The notes under the pieces were generated by a model that saw only the letters and a program-made list of their open reading frames with translations, did not search any database and was not told where the DNA came from. Both the position numbers and the translations under genes were made by a program. From the NCBI RefSeq assembly GCF_900099805.1, contig NZ_FNDR01000015.1:1-64000 (forward strand): a stretch of DNA of 64,000 bases, given 5' to 3'. Of the stretch, positions 52,186 through 62,300 are shown one piece after another (positions within the stretch are counted from its first letter, which is position 1; every line of letters begins with the position of its first letter). This stretch comes from Variovorax sp. OV700 (GTDB lineage Bacteria; Pseudomonadota; Gammaproteobacteria; Burkholderiales; Burkholderiaceae_C).

Positions 52186-53817
52186 ATGCACTTCTTCTCC
52201 CCAAAGGCACCCTTGGCTGGCGCGAAGCTTCACGTTGCTGCTGCTGTCAGCGTAGCGATGCTGGCAGCTTGCGGCGGCGGCTCCAACAACGGCGGCGCGC
52301 TCCCCCTGCTGCTCCCTGGCCCCCCAACTGCACAACCCGAAAGCCCTCCATCCGCACCGGTTGTGACGGCTCAAAAAGCATGTGGCGATCTGACCGGGAA
52401 AACCGTTGCAGGCGCCGCCCTGACGGCCGTGATGGTGGCTGCGACGGCAGACGTTCCCGTGTACTGCAAGGTCACCGGCACCATATCGCCCGCGTTGAAC
52501 TTCCAGATATCTCTGCCAGAGGCATGGAACGGCAAGCTCTACTACCAAGGAGGAGGCGGCTACAACGGCGCCATTTCGCCGCCTTCGGTGCCGGCCCTGG
52601 GCCTGGGCTACGCCGTCATCGCAAGCGACTCCGGCCATCAGGACAATGCGTTGAGCGCGGACTTCGCGCTGACCGATACCTTTGCGGCCCAGCTGTTCGG
52701 CAGCCTCTCGGTACCCACGGTGATGTCGACGGCGAACGAGACCCTGGTGGCTGCCTATGGGTCTCTGCCGGCCAAGTCGTACTTCGAGGGTTGCTCGAAC
52801 GGCGGGCGAGAAGCATTGATGGCCGTGCAGCGCTCGCCGAATCTCTTCGATGGGGTCATCGCGCGCGCACCCGCATACAACTGGGTCGGGTTCATGGGCG
52901 CCTTCAACCGAAATTCCAGGGCGCTTGCCGCGCCTGGCGGCGCATTCAGCGCTGCGAAGACGGCGCTCCTGAGCAAGCATGTCCGAGACGCTTGCGATGG
53001 GCTCGACGGAGTCGCCGACGGCGTGGTGTCGAACCAGGCTGCCTGCACGCCGGCGCTCGCCAATGTGGCGGCCCTGCGCTGTGCCGGCGGAACCGACTCC
53101 GGAGACAGCTGCCTGTCGGACGCACAGCTCGACGTGGTGGCGTCCTGGACCACGGAGGCAAGCTTCACGGGCAGCGCCACCTTCCGGAACGCCGGTTGGA
53201 ACCTGACAGGAAACGAGGACGATCCGGGCGCCTGGAGGACTTGGCTCACGGGCGACGGCAATCTGACCATGGCGCTCCAGTTTCTGTTTCAGGATACGAC
53301 GGTCAAGAACTATCTTGCCCGCGACAGGACGGTCAGCTCGCTCGCCTACACGCCCTGGGATCAGAACCAGAATGCGCTCTATGCCATGGCCGCGCTCAAT
53401 GATGCGACCAACACGGACATCCGGCCGTTCATCAACAGCGGAGGCAAGCTGATCTTGTGGCACGGCGGAAATGATTCCGCGCTCAGTGCGAAATCGACCG
53501 TGGAGTACTACGGGAACATGCGAAGCTCGGTGGGCGCCGCGGCGGCTGACGCGGCGACGCGTTTCTATGTGGCGCCGGGGGTCAACCACTGCAGCGGAGG
53601 GCCGGGTGCCGATACCTCAGATCTGCTGACGGCTCTCGACCAATGGGTGACGAAAAGCAAAGCGCCCTCCACGTTGGTCGCGGAGAAGCGCGATGCAGAC
53701 GGAGCAGTCGTCCTGAGCCGGCCTCTGTGCCAGTTCCCGCAGTATCCGAGATACACGGGTCCCGCCAATGATGCCGCCGCTTCCAAGTCAGCTGCCAACT
53801 ACACCTGCAGCTCCTGA
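52186..53817 (+). CDS. Tannase/feruloyl-esterase-family lipoprotein
   Basis: 543 aa. Signal peptide with lipobox LAAC (about residue 28). Tannase fold (PF07519): PVYCKVTGTISPALNFQISLP, nucleophile GCSNGGREALMAVQ (about 205), acid WHGGNDSALS and histidine GVNHCSGGPG near the C-terminus; paired cysteines (e.g. VNHCSGGPG) fit the disulfides of the family. Hydrolyses ester bonds of galloyl or feruloyl-type substrates at the cell surface, releasing phenolic acids. Its last 30 bases overlap the end of the convergent CoA ligase gene. Confidence 0.87.
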   Translation: MHFFSPKAPLAGAKLHVAAAVSVAMLAACGGGSNNGGALPLLLPGPPTAQPESPPSAPVVTAQKACGDLTGKTVAGAALTAVMVAATADVPVYCKVTGTISPALNFQISLPEAWNGKLYYQGGGGYNGAISPPSVPALGLGYAVIASDSGHQDNALSADFALTDTFAAQLFGSLSVPTVMSTANETLVAAYGSLPAKSYFEGCSNGGREALMAVQRSPNLFDGVIARAPAYNWVGFMGAFNRNSRALAAPGGAFSAAKTALLSKHVRDACDGLDGVADGVVSNQAACTPALANVAALRCAGGTDSGDSCLSDAQLDVVASWTTEASFTGSATFRNAGWNLTGNEDDPGAWRTWLTGDGNLTMALQFLFQDTTVKNYLARDRTVSSLAYTPWDQNQNALYAMAALNDATNTDIRPFINSGGKLILWHGGNDSALSAKSTVEYYGNMRSSVGAAAADAATRFYVAPGVNHCSGGPGADTSDLLTALDQWVTKSKAPSTLVAEKRDADGAVVLSRPLCQFPQYPRYTGPANDAAASKSAANYTCSS

Positions 53818-55449
53818 GTGATTGGGCCGCAGTTCTTTGCGCAGAATCTTTCCCACCGCTGATTTGGGCAATGATTCGAGAAACGTGATGTGGCGGGGAA
53901 CCTTGTACGCCGCAAGGAGCTTGCGGCAATGCGCTTCCAACTCTTCCGCCTGCAAGCCCGGTGCGCGCCGGACGACGAAGAGGTGGGGCGCCTCCGCCGA
54001 ACGCTCGTCCGGCACCCCGACGCACGCGCATTCGAGTACGTCCGGGTGCATGGCGACCACCCCCTCGATCTCGTTCGGATAGACGTTGAAGCCGGAGACC
54101 AGGATCATGTCCTTCTTGCGGTCGACGACGTACATCAGGCCCTGCGCATCCATGGTGACGATATCGCCGGTGCGGAACCAGCCGTCCTGCGTGAAGGACC
54201 TGCGCGTTTCCTCCTCGCGATTCCAGTAGCCCGCGAAGACCTGCGGGCCCTTGATCAGCAACTCGCCGGGCGTGCCGAGCGGCACCGGCTCGCCCGCATC
54301 GTCGACGATCAGGACATCGGTGGAGGGCACGGGCGCACCGATCGTGCCGTTGCAGCCGGGTGCATTGAAGGTGGCGCTGGGTGATGTTTCAGTGAGCCCG
54401 TAGGCCTCGGTGATGGGCGGGCCACCGGCTTTCACCCACTTCGCGGCAACTGCTTCCTGGATCGAGGCGCCGGCGCCGATGACAACGTTGCAGCGGGAGA
54501 AGTCGATGCCCGCGATCTCAGGCAAGGTCACCATGGCATTGAACATCGTGTTGACGCCGATCAGCATGTCGAAAGGCGCCCGCTTGAGTTCGGCGCAAAG
54601 CGCCTGGGCATCGCGCGGGTTGACCACCAGTCGGTTGTGGGCGCCACTGGCCAGCGATGTCAATGTGGTCCCGAGCGGAAAGATGTGGTACAGCGGCAGC
54701 GGCGTCACGATCTCGAAGTTGTCGATGTCGAGCGCCAGTGCCAACCATGACCGCATCTGCAGCGAGCTGGCAAGCACGCTGCGGTGCGTCAGGCACGCGC
54801 CCTTCGAAACGCCCGTCGTGCCGCCGGTGTACTGCAAAAACGCAAGATCGGATGGACCGACCTGCTCGCTGGTGAAGTCGGCGTCGGCCAACACGGACAT
54901 CGCGTCGCGCAGGCTCACGATGCGGGCGCGGTCGTTCGCGGCCGCAGCATCGGGTTGGCCGGCCGTCGCGAACAATGACTGCTTCACCTCCCGCATCGGC
55001 ACGGTCATGACATACCGCAGCTGTGTCTGGTCGAGAATCTCGCTCACCAGGCCCATGAAGGGCTCGGCCGCTACCAGCGCGGTAGCCCCGGAATCGGCCA
55101 GCTGGTAGGCCAGCTCGCGCGCCGTGTAGAGCGGATTCATGGTCACGCCCACCATGCCCGCGCGCAGGATGGCGGCCAGTGCCACCGGGTAGATGAGGTT
55201 GTTGTGCAGCAGCAGGGCCACCCTGTCGCCACGCTTGAGCCCGGCTGCTTGCAGAGAACGCGCGATGAGCGCCGACGCATGCTCGACCTGGGCGAAGGTC
55301 AGCGATTCACCAGCGCAGGTCACGGCCGTCCTGGCGGCGTACCTCGTGAAAGCGCGTTCCAGCAGGGTGACGAGGGTTTCTTGCTCGTCGAGGATGATGT
55401 CGCGGGGAAGTCCTGCCGGGTAGGAGGCATGCCAGAGTCGGTGTTCCAT
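53788..55449 (-). CDS. Acyl-CoA synthetase (FadD-like)
   Basis: 553 aa. FadD-type adenylate-forming enzyme: YTGGTTGVSKGACLTH (about 210-225), ITEAYGLTETSP, GWFRTGDIVTMD and SAVGKILRKELR with the catalytic Lys. Activates a medium or long-chain acid, or a ring-bearing acid, to its CoA ester. It follows the HCCA-isomerase-like gene by 28 bases. Divergent operon partner of the SDR/flavoprotein pair through the AACG-N2-CGTT region. Confidence 0.88.
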   Translation of the reverse strand: MEHRLWHASYPAGLPRDIILDEQETLVTLLERAFTRYAARTAVTCAGESLTFAQVEHASALIARSLQAAGLKRGDRVALLLHNNLIYPVALAAILRAGMVGVTMNPLYTARELAYQLADSGATALVAAEPFMGLVSEILDQTQLRYVMTVPMREVKQSLFATAGQPDAAAANDRARIVSLRDAMSVLADADFTSEQVGPSDLAFLQYTGGTTGVSKGACLTHRSVLASSLQMRSWLALALDIDNFEIVTPLPLYHIFPLGTTLTSLASGAHNRLVVNPRDAQALCAELKRAPFDMLIGVNTMFNAMVTLPEIAGIDFSRCNVVIGAGASIQEAVAAKWVKAGGPPITEAYGLTETSPSATFNAPGCNGTIGAPVPSTDVLIVDDAGEPVPLGTPGELLIKGPQVFAGYWNREEETRRSFTQDGWFRTGDIVTMDAQGLMYVVDRKKDMILVSGFNVYPNEIEGVVAMHPDVLECACVGVPDERSAEAPHLFVVRRAPGLQAEELEAHCRKLLAAYKVPRHITFLESLPKSAVGKILRKELRPNHSGAAGVVGS

Positions 55450-55477
55450 GTGATTTCTTTCGTGCGGTGGGCGGGGC

Positions 55478-56071
55478 TCAGGACTGCAGCGCTTCGCGCA
55501 CGAAGTCCATCCGGTCCTGGCCGAAGAACATCTGGTCGCCGACGAAAAGCGTGGGTGCGCCGAACACGCCGCGCTCGACTGCTTCTTGCGTCGTGGCCTT
55601 CAGCGCGGCCTTGGTCTCGACGTCCTGCGTCAGGCGCTCGATCTCGGCAGGATCGAATCCACCTTCGGTCAGGATGCGGGCCGTGAGCTGCGCATCATTC
55701 AGGTTGAGCGCGTCGATCCAGAGCGCCTTGAACACGCAGGCCAGCAGTTGCTGCAGCTGCTCGGGGCGTCGCAGTTGAATGCCGGTGACCGCGCGCATGA
55801 GGAACAGCGTGATGACCGGGAAGTGCGGATTGCCCTGGAACGGAACGCCATACCGGCGCGCGTGGCGCTCGTAGTCCATCTGCGTATATCGCCCCTTGAC
55901 GGGGATCGTGGCCGGCGAGGCGTTGCCGGTGGCCTGGTAGACGCCGCCCAGCAGCATCGGCCGGTAGACGAGGTCGGCACCGTGGCTGGCGCACAGGCCA
56001 GGCAACTGCGTCCACGCCAGGTAGGACGACGGACTACCGACATCGAAGAAAAAATCGACTGACTTGGGCAT
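55478..56071 (-). CDS. 2-Hydroxychromene-2-carboxylate isomerase-like protein (DsbA fold)
   Basis: 197 aa. Kappa-class GST/DsbA fold, opening FFFDVGSPSSYLAWTQLPGL with the catalytic Ser region; closing GVFGAPTLFVGDQMFFGQDRM typical of HCCA isomerases. In naphthalene degradation this family isomerises HCCA with glutathione, but here it neighbours a CoA ligase and SDR, so another glutathione-dependent isomerisation is likely. ATG at 56071; box 1 of the palindromes lies 19 bases upstream. Confidence 0.85.
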   Translation of the reverse strand: MPKSVDFFFDVGSPSSYLAWTQLPGLCASHGADLVYRPMLLGGVYQATGNASPATIPVKGRYTQMDYERHARRYGVPFQGNPHFPVITLFLMRAVTGIQLRRPEQLQQLLACVFKALWIDALNLNDAQLTARILTEGGFDPAEIERLTQDVETKAALKATTQEAVERGVFGAPTLFVGDQMFFGQDRMDFVREALQS

Positions 56072-56089
56072 TCAAGGACTCCTTTAAAT

Positions 56090-56214
56090 AAACGAACGTT
56101 TGGTAAACGGAAGCTATGTGATTAACGAACCCCCGTCAACGGGGTTTCACTGGGTTCTTCTTCGATTGACAAACGATCGTTCATTGATTAACGTGCGATG
56201 ACTTAACGGACGTT
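56090..56214. promoter_or_regulatory. Three AACG-N2-CGTT palindromes in a divergent promoter region
   Basis: AAACGAACGTTT (56090-56101), AACGATCGTT (56172-56181, perfect) and AACGGACGTT (56205-56214), with a half-site AACGAAC near 56124. A further dyad CCCCGT-CA-ACGGGG lies at 56131-56144. Size and symmetry suit a TetR-family operator; the repeats flank both divergent starts. Confidence 0.75.
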
Positions 56215-56230
56215 TTTTAAAGGAGAACGC

Positions 56231-56971
56231 ATGGACCAAACAGCCAACCACCGCGGTGTGGCTCTCGTCGTCGGCGCCGGCGACGCCACTGGCAGCGCCA
56301 TTGGCGCGCGATTCGCCCGCGAGGGCTATGTCGCGTGCCTCACGCGGCGATCGGCCGACAAGCTGGAACCGGCCGTCGAACGCATCCGCGCGGCCGGCGG
56401 CCAGGCGTTCGGCTACGGCAGCGATGCACGCAAGGAGGACGACGTCGTCGCCCTGATCGACCAGATCGAGAAGGAGCGCGGCCCGATCGAAGTGATGGTC
56501 TTCAACATCGGCGCCAACGTGCCCAGCAGCATCCTGGAGGAAACGGGGCGCAAGTACATGAAGATCTGGGAGATGGCCGCCTTCAGTGCGTTCCTGAATG
56601 CGCGCGAGGTCGCGCGCAGGATGGTTGCGAGGGGTCGCGGGACGATTCTGTTCACCGGCGCGACGGCGGGCATTCGCGGCTCCGCGAACTTCGCGGCCTT
56701 TGCCGGCGCCAAGCATTCCCTTCGCGCACTGGCCCAGAGCATGGCGCGAGAGCTCGGCCCGCGGGGCATCCATGTGGCGCACATCGTGGTCGACGGCGCC
56801 ATCGACACGGAGTTCATCCGCAGCAACTTCCCGGAACGCTACGCGCTCAAGGAGCAGGGCGGCATCCTGAACCCCGAGCACATCGCGGAGAACTACTGGT
56901 ACCTGCACACCCAGCCTCGAGACGCCTGGACGTTCGAGATGGACCTGCGCCCCTACATGGAAACCTGGTGA
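56231..56971 (+). CDS. SDR-family protein lacking the catalytic tyrosine
   Basis: 246 aa. Rossmann opening ALVVGAGDATGSAIGARFA; FNIGANVP in place of the NNAG motif. At the active site the usual YxxxK reads FAGAK (segment SANFAAFAGAKHSLRALAQ), so Phe replaces Tyr; the Ser region is ILFTGATAG. C-terminal VDGAIDTEF. It may be a reductase with altered catalysis or a non-catalytic partner. AGGAG precedes the ATG; followed after 7 bases by the flavoprotein gene. Confidence 0.82.
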   Translation: MDQTANHRGVALVVGAGDATGSAIGARFAREGYVACLTRRSADKLEPAVERIRAAGGQAFGYGSDARKEDDVVALIDQIEKERGPIEVMVFNIGANVPSSILEETGRKYMKIWEMAAFSAFLNAREVARRMVARGRGTILFTGATAGIRGSANFAAFAGAKHSLRALAQSMARELGPRGIHVAHIVVDGAIDTEFIRSNFPERYALKEQGGILNPEHIAENYWYLHTQPRDAWTFEMDLRPYMETW

Positions 56972-56978
56972 AAGACAC

Positions 56979-57965
56979 ATGAAAACACGCATCACTGAAC
57001 TCTTCGGCATTCGCCACCCGATCATCCAGGGCGGCATGCACTACGTCGGCTTTGCGGAGCTGGCCGCGGCCGTGTCCAATGCCGGCGGGCTCGGGCTCAT
57101 CACGGGCCTGACCCAAAGAACCCCCGAGCTCCTGGCCAAGGAAATCGCGCGCTGCCGCGACATGACGGACGAGCCCTTTGGCGTCAACCTCACGTTCCTG
57201 CCGACCTTGTCCTCGCCGCCATATCCCGAGTACATCGCGGCGATTGCCGAGGGCGGCGTTCGCATCGTCGAGACGGCCGGGCGCAGCCCCGAGGCCTACA
57301 TGCCCGCGCTCAAGAAGGCCGGCATCAAGGTGATCCACAAGTGCACCTCGGTGCGCCACGCGCTGAAGGCCGAAGCGATCGGATGCGACGCCGTGAGCGT
57401 GGACGGTTTCGAGTGCGGCGGACACCCGGGCGAGGACGACATGCCCAACATGATCCTGCTGCCCCGGGCCGCCGAGGAACTGAAGATTCCATTCGTGGCC
57501 TCCGGGGGCATGGCCGACGCACGCAGCCTGGTGGCGGCCCTGGCGCTGGGCGCTGACGGCATGAACATGGGCACGCGCTTCGTGGCGACGCAGGAAGCGC
57601 CGGTCCACCAGAACGTGAAGGACGCCATCGTCGCGGCCACCGAGCTCGATACGCGGCTCGTGATGCGCGGCCTGCGCAACACCGAGCGCGTGCTGACCAA
57701 TTCATCGGTCGAGCAACTGATCCGGATCGAGAAGGAAAAAGGCGCCGATCTCAAGTTCGACGACATCATCGACCAGGTCGCGGGCGTCTACCCGCGCGTG
57801 ATGCTGCAAGGCGAGATGGATGCGGGCGCTTGGAGCTGCGGCATGGTGGTCGGCCTGATCAACGACATTCCGACCGTGCAGGAACTGATGGACCGCATCA
57901 TGGAGGAGGCGGAGCAGCTGATCACACGACGGCTCTCAGGGTTCCTGGAGCCTGCTCTGGCTTAG
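56979..57965 (+). CDS. Nitronate-monooxygenase-fold flavoprotein (PA1024-like NADH:quinone reductase)
   Basis: 328 aa. FMN TIM barrel with opening RITELFGIRHPIIQGGM, VSNAGGLGLITGLTQ, VIHKCTSVRHALKAEAIGCD, GFECGGHPGEDDMPNM and FVASGGMADARSLVAALALGA. The GFEC...GHPGEDD motif corresponds to the P. aeruginosa PA1024-type NADH:quinone reductase better than to true nitronate monooxygenases. Substrate in this cluster unknown. Co-directional with the SDR. Confidence 0.86.
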   Translation: MKTRITELFGIRHPIIQGGMHYVGFAELAAAVSNAGGLGLITGLTQRTPELLAKEIARCRDMTDEPFGVNLTFLPTLSSPPYPEYIAAIAEGGVRIVETAGRSPEAYMPALKKAGIKVIHKCTSVRHALKAEAIGCDAVSVDGFECGGHPGEDDMPNMILLPRAAEELKIPFVASGGMADARSLVAALALGADGMNMGTRFVATQEAPVHQNVKDAIVAATELDTRLVMRGLRNTERVLTNSSVEQLIRIEKEKGADLKFDDIIDQVAGVYPRVMLQGEMDAGAWSCGMVVGLINDIPTVQELMDRIMEEAEQLITRRLSGFLEPALA

Positions 57966-58018
57966 CCTGCGGACATCGGCCGGCCCACTTTGCCCAGTGA
58001 GCCGGCTCCGCATTTGAC

Positions 58019-58237
58019 ATGATGAGAGCTCCTGTCAAGCCGGCCTACGTGGCCCGGTACAGTTCGCTGTTCAACGGCGGCGAGCTTGCGTTCCCATGCG
58101 ATGCGCGAGGCCGCGTAGACCTCGACGGGTTGAGCGAGCGGGCGCGCAACAACTACTTCTATGCCCGGGCCCTGACCGGACGCGCATTCGCCGCGCCAGT
58201 CATCATGGCCGGTGGCGAGGGATCGGCCCGATGTTGA
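58019..58237 (+). CDS. Small hypothetical protein
   Basis: 72 aa. Contains ELAFPCDARGRVDLDGLSERARNNYFYARALTGR, a stretch that looks conserved rather than random (acidic-basic alternation, Cys, aromatic cluster); I recall similar short proteins in Comamonadaceae but cannot name a family. No clear ribosome site. Convergent with the enolase-superfamily gene. Confidence 0.5.
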   Translation: MMRAPVKPAYVARYSSLFNGGELAFPCDARGRVDLDGLSERARNNYFYARALTGRAFAAPVIMAGGEGSARC

Positions 58238-58267
58238 AAATGAAGGCCGCTGTCCCTTGACGGGCGT

Positions 58268-59338
58268 TCACACCAGGTATCGCTGCACGGCTGCTTCGTT
58301 GAACTCGACACCCGACCCCGGCCGCTCGCTGGTGTAGGCCATCCCATCGCGCACGTCGAGCGGCTCCTTCAGGATCGGGTTCCACCAATCCATGTATTCG
58401 AGCCAATGCGCGGTCGGCGTAGCGCAAAGCAGATGGGCGCTGACTTCCGGCCAGAAATGGTTGGAAAGCGCCACGCCATAAAGCTGGCCCAGTGCGGCAA
58501 TTTGTTGCCAACCGGTGACCCCGCCGCATCGCATGGCGTCGGGCATGGCCAGGCCGCGCACACCCGCGTCGAAGGCGTGGCGGAAACCGAGAGCCCCCAA
58601 CCAGTTTTCACCGGCTTGCAACGGCGTGGTGATGGCTGCTGCCAGCTGCACCAACCCGGCATGGTCATGGGCAACGATCGGCTCTTCGATCCAGGCGAGG
58701 CCTTCGCCCTCCAGGGCGCGCAGGCGCCTCGCTGCGTCGCTGGTACCAAGCGATTGGTTGTAGTCGACCATGATGGCTGCGTCCGGGCCCATCGCCGAGC
58801 GCATGGCGCGCACGACGGCCAAGTCTTCCGCGACGGTCGGATAACCGATCTTCGCCTTGACCGCCTTGAAGCCTTTGCGCGCCCACTTCTCGGCGGACTG
58901 GCCGCTGCCCAGCGCGCCCTCATAGCTGACGCCCGCATAGGCCTGGACCGGTCGCGGCGATGATCCGAGCATGGTGGACAGGGGCAGCTCGTGTGCGCGA
59001 GCGAAAGCGTCCCATACCGCCATGTCGATCCCGGCCAGGGCCATCCCGACCAAACCTTCGGTGCCAAGCATCCGGAAGTGCCCATGCAGCCTGCGCGAGA
59101 GATCGGCGGGCGCCAGAGGCTGGCCGACGGCGACCGATTCGAGATTGCGCATCAGCTCGGCCAACGGCTTCTGTGCGGCGAGCCCGTAGCTGAACAGGAT
59201 GCTATGGCCTTGTACGCCGGCGTCCGTGTTGATGGTCAGGAGCACGAGGGGCGATACCCCGACCGTGCCGGAGGCAGTGCGCAGGGGCTCGGGCATTGGA
59301 ACGATGACGCAGCGGACCTGGAACGAGGTGATTTTCAT
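58268..59338 (-). CDS. Mandelate racemase/muconate lactonizing enzyme-family protein
   Basis: 356 aa. Enolase superfamily: KAVKAKIGYP (KxK base), IMVDYNQSLG (Asp), AWIEEPIVAHD (Glu), LQAGENWLG (Glu) and LSNHFWPEVSAHLL (His), a pattern that fits the mandelate racemase subgroup (KxK and His bases). Could racemise, dehydrate or cycloisomerise a hydroxy acid. It lies 21 bases after the oxidoreductase stop on the same strand, probably in one operon with it. Confidence 0.82.
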   Translation of the reverse strand: MKITSFQVRCVIVPMPEPLRTASGTVGVSPLVLLTINTDAGVQGHSILFSYGLAAQKPLAELMRNLESVAVGQPLAPADLSRRLHGHFRMLGTEGLVGMALAGIDMAVWDAFARAHELPLSTMLGSSPRPVQAYAGVSYEGALGSGQSAEKWARKGFKAVKAKIGYPTVAEDLAVVRAMRSAMGPDAAIMVDYNQSLGTSDAARRLRALEGEGLAWIEEPIVAHDHAGLVQLAAAITTPLQAGENWLGALGFRHAFDAGVRGLAMPDAMRCGGVTGWQQIAALGQLYGVALSNHFWPEVSAHLLCATPTAHWLEYMDWWNPILKEPLDVRDGMAYTSERPGSGVEFNEAAVQRYLV

Positions 59339-59359
59339 TGGGTGATCTCGAAAATGGGT

Positions 59360-62300
59360 TCAGGCCGCCGCCCGCGCCGTTGTTGCCTGTGCCGCAGAGG
59401 AGGCCTCGAATTCGGCCAGCAGCGCCTGCCGGGCAATCTCCGCTTCAGCCATGCTGCGCTCCTTCACGTGGCCATAGCCGCGGATGCGCTGCGGCAGTTG
59501 GGCCAACTGGATTGCGATCTCGAGGGTGTGTGCGCGCAGTTCGCTTGCCAGGCGCTGCAACAGCACCTCGTAGTTGGCGATCAGCTCGCGTTCGGCACGG
59601 CGCTCGGCGGTGTAGCCGAACAGGTCGAATGGCGTGCCGCGCACAAATCGAAGCCGAGACAGCAGGCGCATCGCAGGCAGGATCCAGGGGCCGTATTCGC
59701 TTTTCTTCAATTGCCCGGTCAGCGGGTCGCGGCGCGACAGCAGGGGCGGGGCCAGGTTGAAGCGCAGGCGCTGCGGCCCCTCGAATTGCGCGACGAGGGC
59801 GGCCTGGAACTCCGGCGCCGTGTGCAGGCGCGCCACCTCGTACTCGTCCTTATAGGCCATCAGCTTGGCCAGGTTTTCGGCGACGGCCAGCGACAGCCGC
59901 TGGCTGCCGGGCGCCACCGCGGCCTCGGCTTGCGCGATTTTTTCAACCAGCGCGCTGTAGCGCAGTGCGTAGTCGGCGTTCTGGTAACGCCTGAGCAGTT
60001 CAGTGCGGTGCGACAGCACCTCCTGCAGCCCTTGTGGCAGCTTCGGCGCGGGCGGCGAAATACCGGCCGAGGCCGCCTCGACCGCGGCGCGGTTCGTGAC
60101 CCAGAGGCGGCCCAGGCGCAGCGCGCGACGATTGGCCTCGACCTGCACGCCATTGAGCTCCAGGGCCCGCTCGATGGCCGCCACGCCCACCGGCAGCCAG
60201 CCCTTCTGCGCCGCCACACCCAGCAGGAGCGTATTGGCCGCCACCGCATCGCCGCACAGCGCGGTGGCGAGGCCGGTCGCGTCGACATAGTCCACATGCT
60301 CGGGGCGTACCACGCCCGCGACCTTGCGCTGGAGCATGGACACCTCGACCCGATGGTCCGGGTTCCTGGTGAAAACCGCGCTCGGCGGCACGCGGTTGTT
60401 GCCGAGGAAACGGCTGCGTTCCATGTCCAGCGTGCGTGACGCCTCGTCCGCCAGACCGGCGAGCATGTCGAAGGCCAGCATCAGGTCGGCTTCGCGCAGC
60501 CCGATGCGCTGGCTGGCGATGCCCGAGGGCGCCGCCGCGACGCGCAAGTGGCTGAAGACCGTCCCGTTCTTCTGAGCCACGCCGGTCATGTCGTAAACCG
60601 AGGCGGCCTTGTGTTCCAGGTGCGCCGCCATGGCCAGCACCGCGCTGACCGTGATCACGCCGGTGCCGCCGATGCCGGCCACCATGACGGAAAAGCCATC
60701 GGCAACGGGCCGCACCGGCGGTACGGGTATGTTCTGCAGCAGCGTCTCGGGTATGTCGCCCTGCGCGGGCCGGCGCAGGCTGCCCGAGGTGACCGTGACG
60801 AATGACGGGCAAAAGCCCTCCGCGCAGCGATAGTCCTTGTTGCACGAGGACTGGTTGATGGCGCGCTTGCGGCCCAGGGCGGTTTCCACGGGTTCGATGC
60901 TGATGCACCCGGATTGCGCTGAGCAGTCCCCGCAGCCCTCGCACACGGCCTGATTGATGAACAGCCGCTTGGGCGGATCGACCATGACCTTGCGCTTGCG
61001 CCGGCGGCGCTTCTCCGCGGCGCAGGTCTGTTCGTAGATGAGTACGGTGCAGCCCGCCACTTCGCGCAGTTCGCGCTGCACCGCATCGAGATCGTTGCGG
61101 TGACGTATCGTCACCTCTTTGGGCATGGCGGCATCGGACCGGTGCAGATCCGGATTGTCCGACACCAGCACCACCTGCTTCACGCCCTCGCCCAGCACTT
61201 GGCGGGCCACCCGGCTGACCGAAATAGGCCCATCCACGGGCTGGCCGCCCGTCATGGCCACGGCGTCGTTGTAGAGGATCTTGTAGGTGATGTTGGCTTT
61301 GCTGGCGACCGCGCCGCGCAGCGCCAGCAGGCCGGAGTGGTAGTAGGTGCCGTCTCCGAGGTTCTGGAACACATGGCGTGTCTTGGTGAAATGGTGCAGT
61401 CCGCTCCAGTTCATGCCTTCGCCGCCCATCTGCGTGGACAGCAGGGTGCGCGCCTTGTAGAACATCGCCATGCTGTGACAGCCGATGCCCGCCAATGCGA
61501 AGCTGCCTTCGGGCACGTTGGTGGATGTGTTGTGCGGGCAGCCCGAGCAAAAGTAGGGAGGGCGGCTGTCCTGGGCCGTCGCCAATGAGATGACGCCGCT
61601 GCGGCGAGGGGCCAGCAGCGCAATGCGCGCCTCCAGCGCTGCATCGGCCAGGCCCGCCGTGCGAAGGCGCGCGGCGATCGCCAGCGCGAGGTCCAGCGGT
61701 TCGAGTTGCTTCTCGAGGGTGACCAGCGGCGAACCATGCTCGTCGTTTTTGCCGACGATGCGCGGGCGCGCCGCGTCGTTGTACAGCATGGCGGCGGCCT
61801 GGCGCTCGACGAAGGCGGCCTTTTCCTCGATGAAGAACAGCTCGGCCTTGCCGGCGGCGAATTCCTTCAGCCCGACCGGCTCCAGCGGCCACACCATGCC
61901 GACCTTGTACAGCGCCAAGCCCAGCGTGCGAGCCCGCGCGTCGTCGATGCCCAGATAGGACAGCGCCTGGCGCGTGTCCTGGTAGGCCTTGCCGGCTGAA
62001 ACCAGCCCGAACCGCGCACTCTCGTCGCCCATCGTGCATTGGTCGATGCGGTTGGCGCGCGCAAAGCGCAGGACCAGCGGCAACCGGTGATGCATCAGGA
62101 TGGTTTCGTCGCGCGCCGGCGCGAACGCGCCACGGTAATGCACGCCCTCGGGCGGCAACAGATCGGCCGGGTCGGGCAGGGCGATGTGCTGCGCCTGCGG
62201 GTCGATGTCAACCGTGGCCGTCTGCTCGATGGTCTCGTTGACCACCTTGAGGCTGGCCCAGCAGCCGGCGTAGCGCGACAGCGCAAAGCCCAGCAAACCG

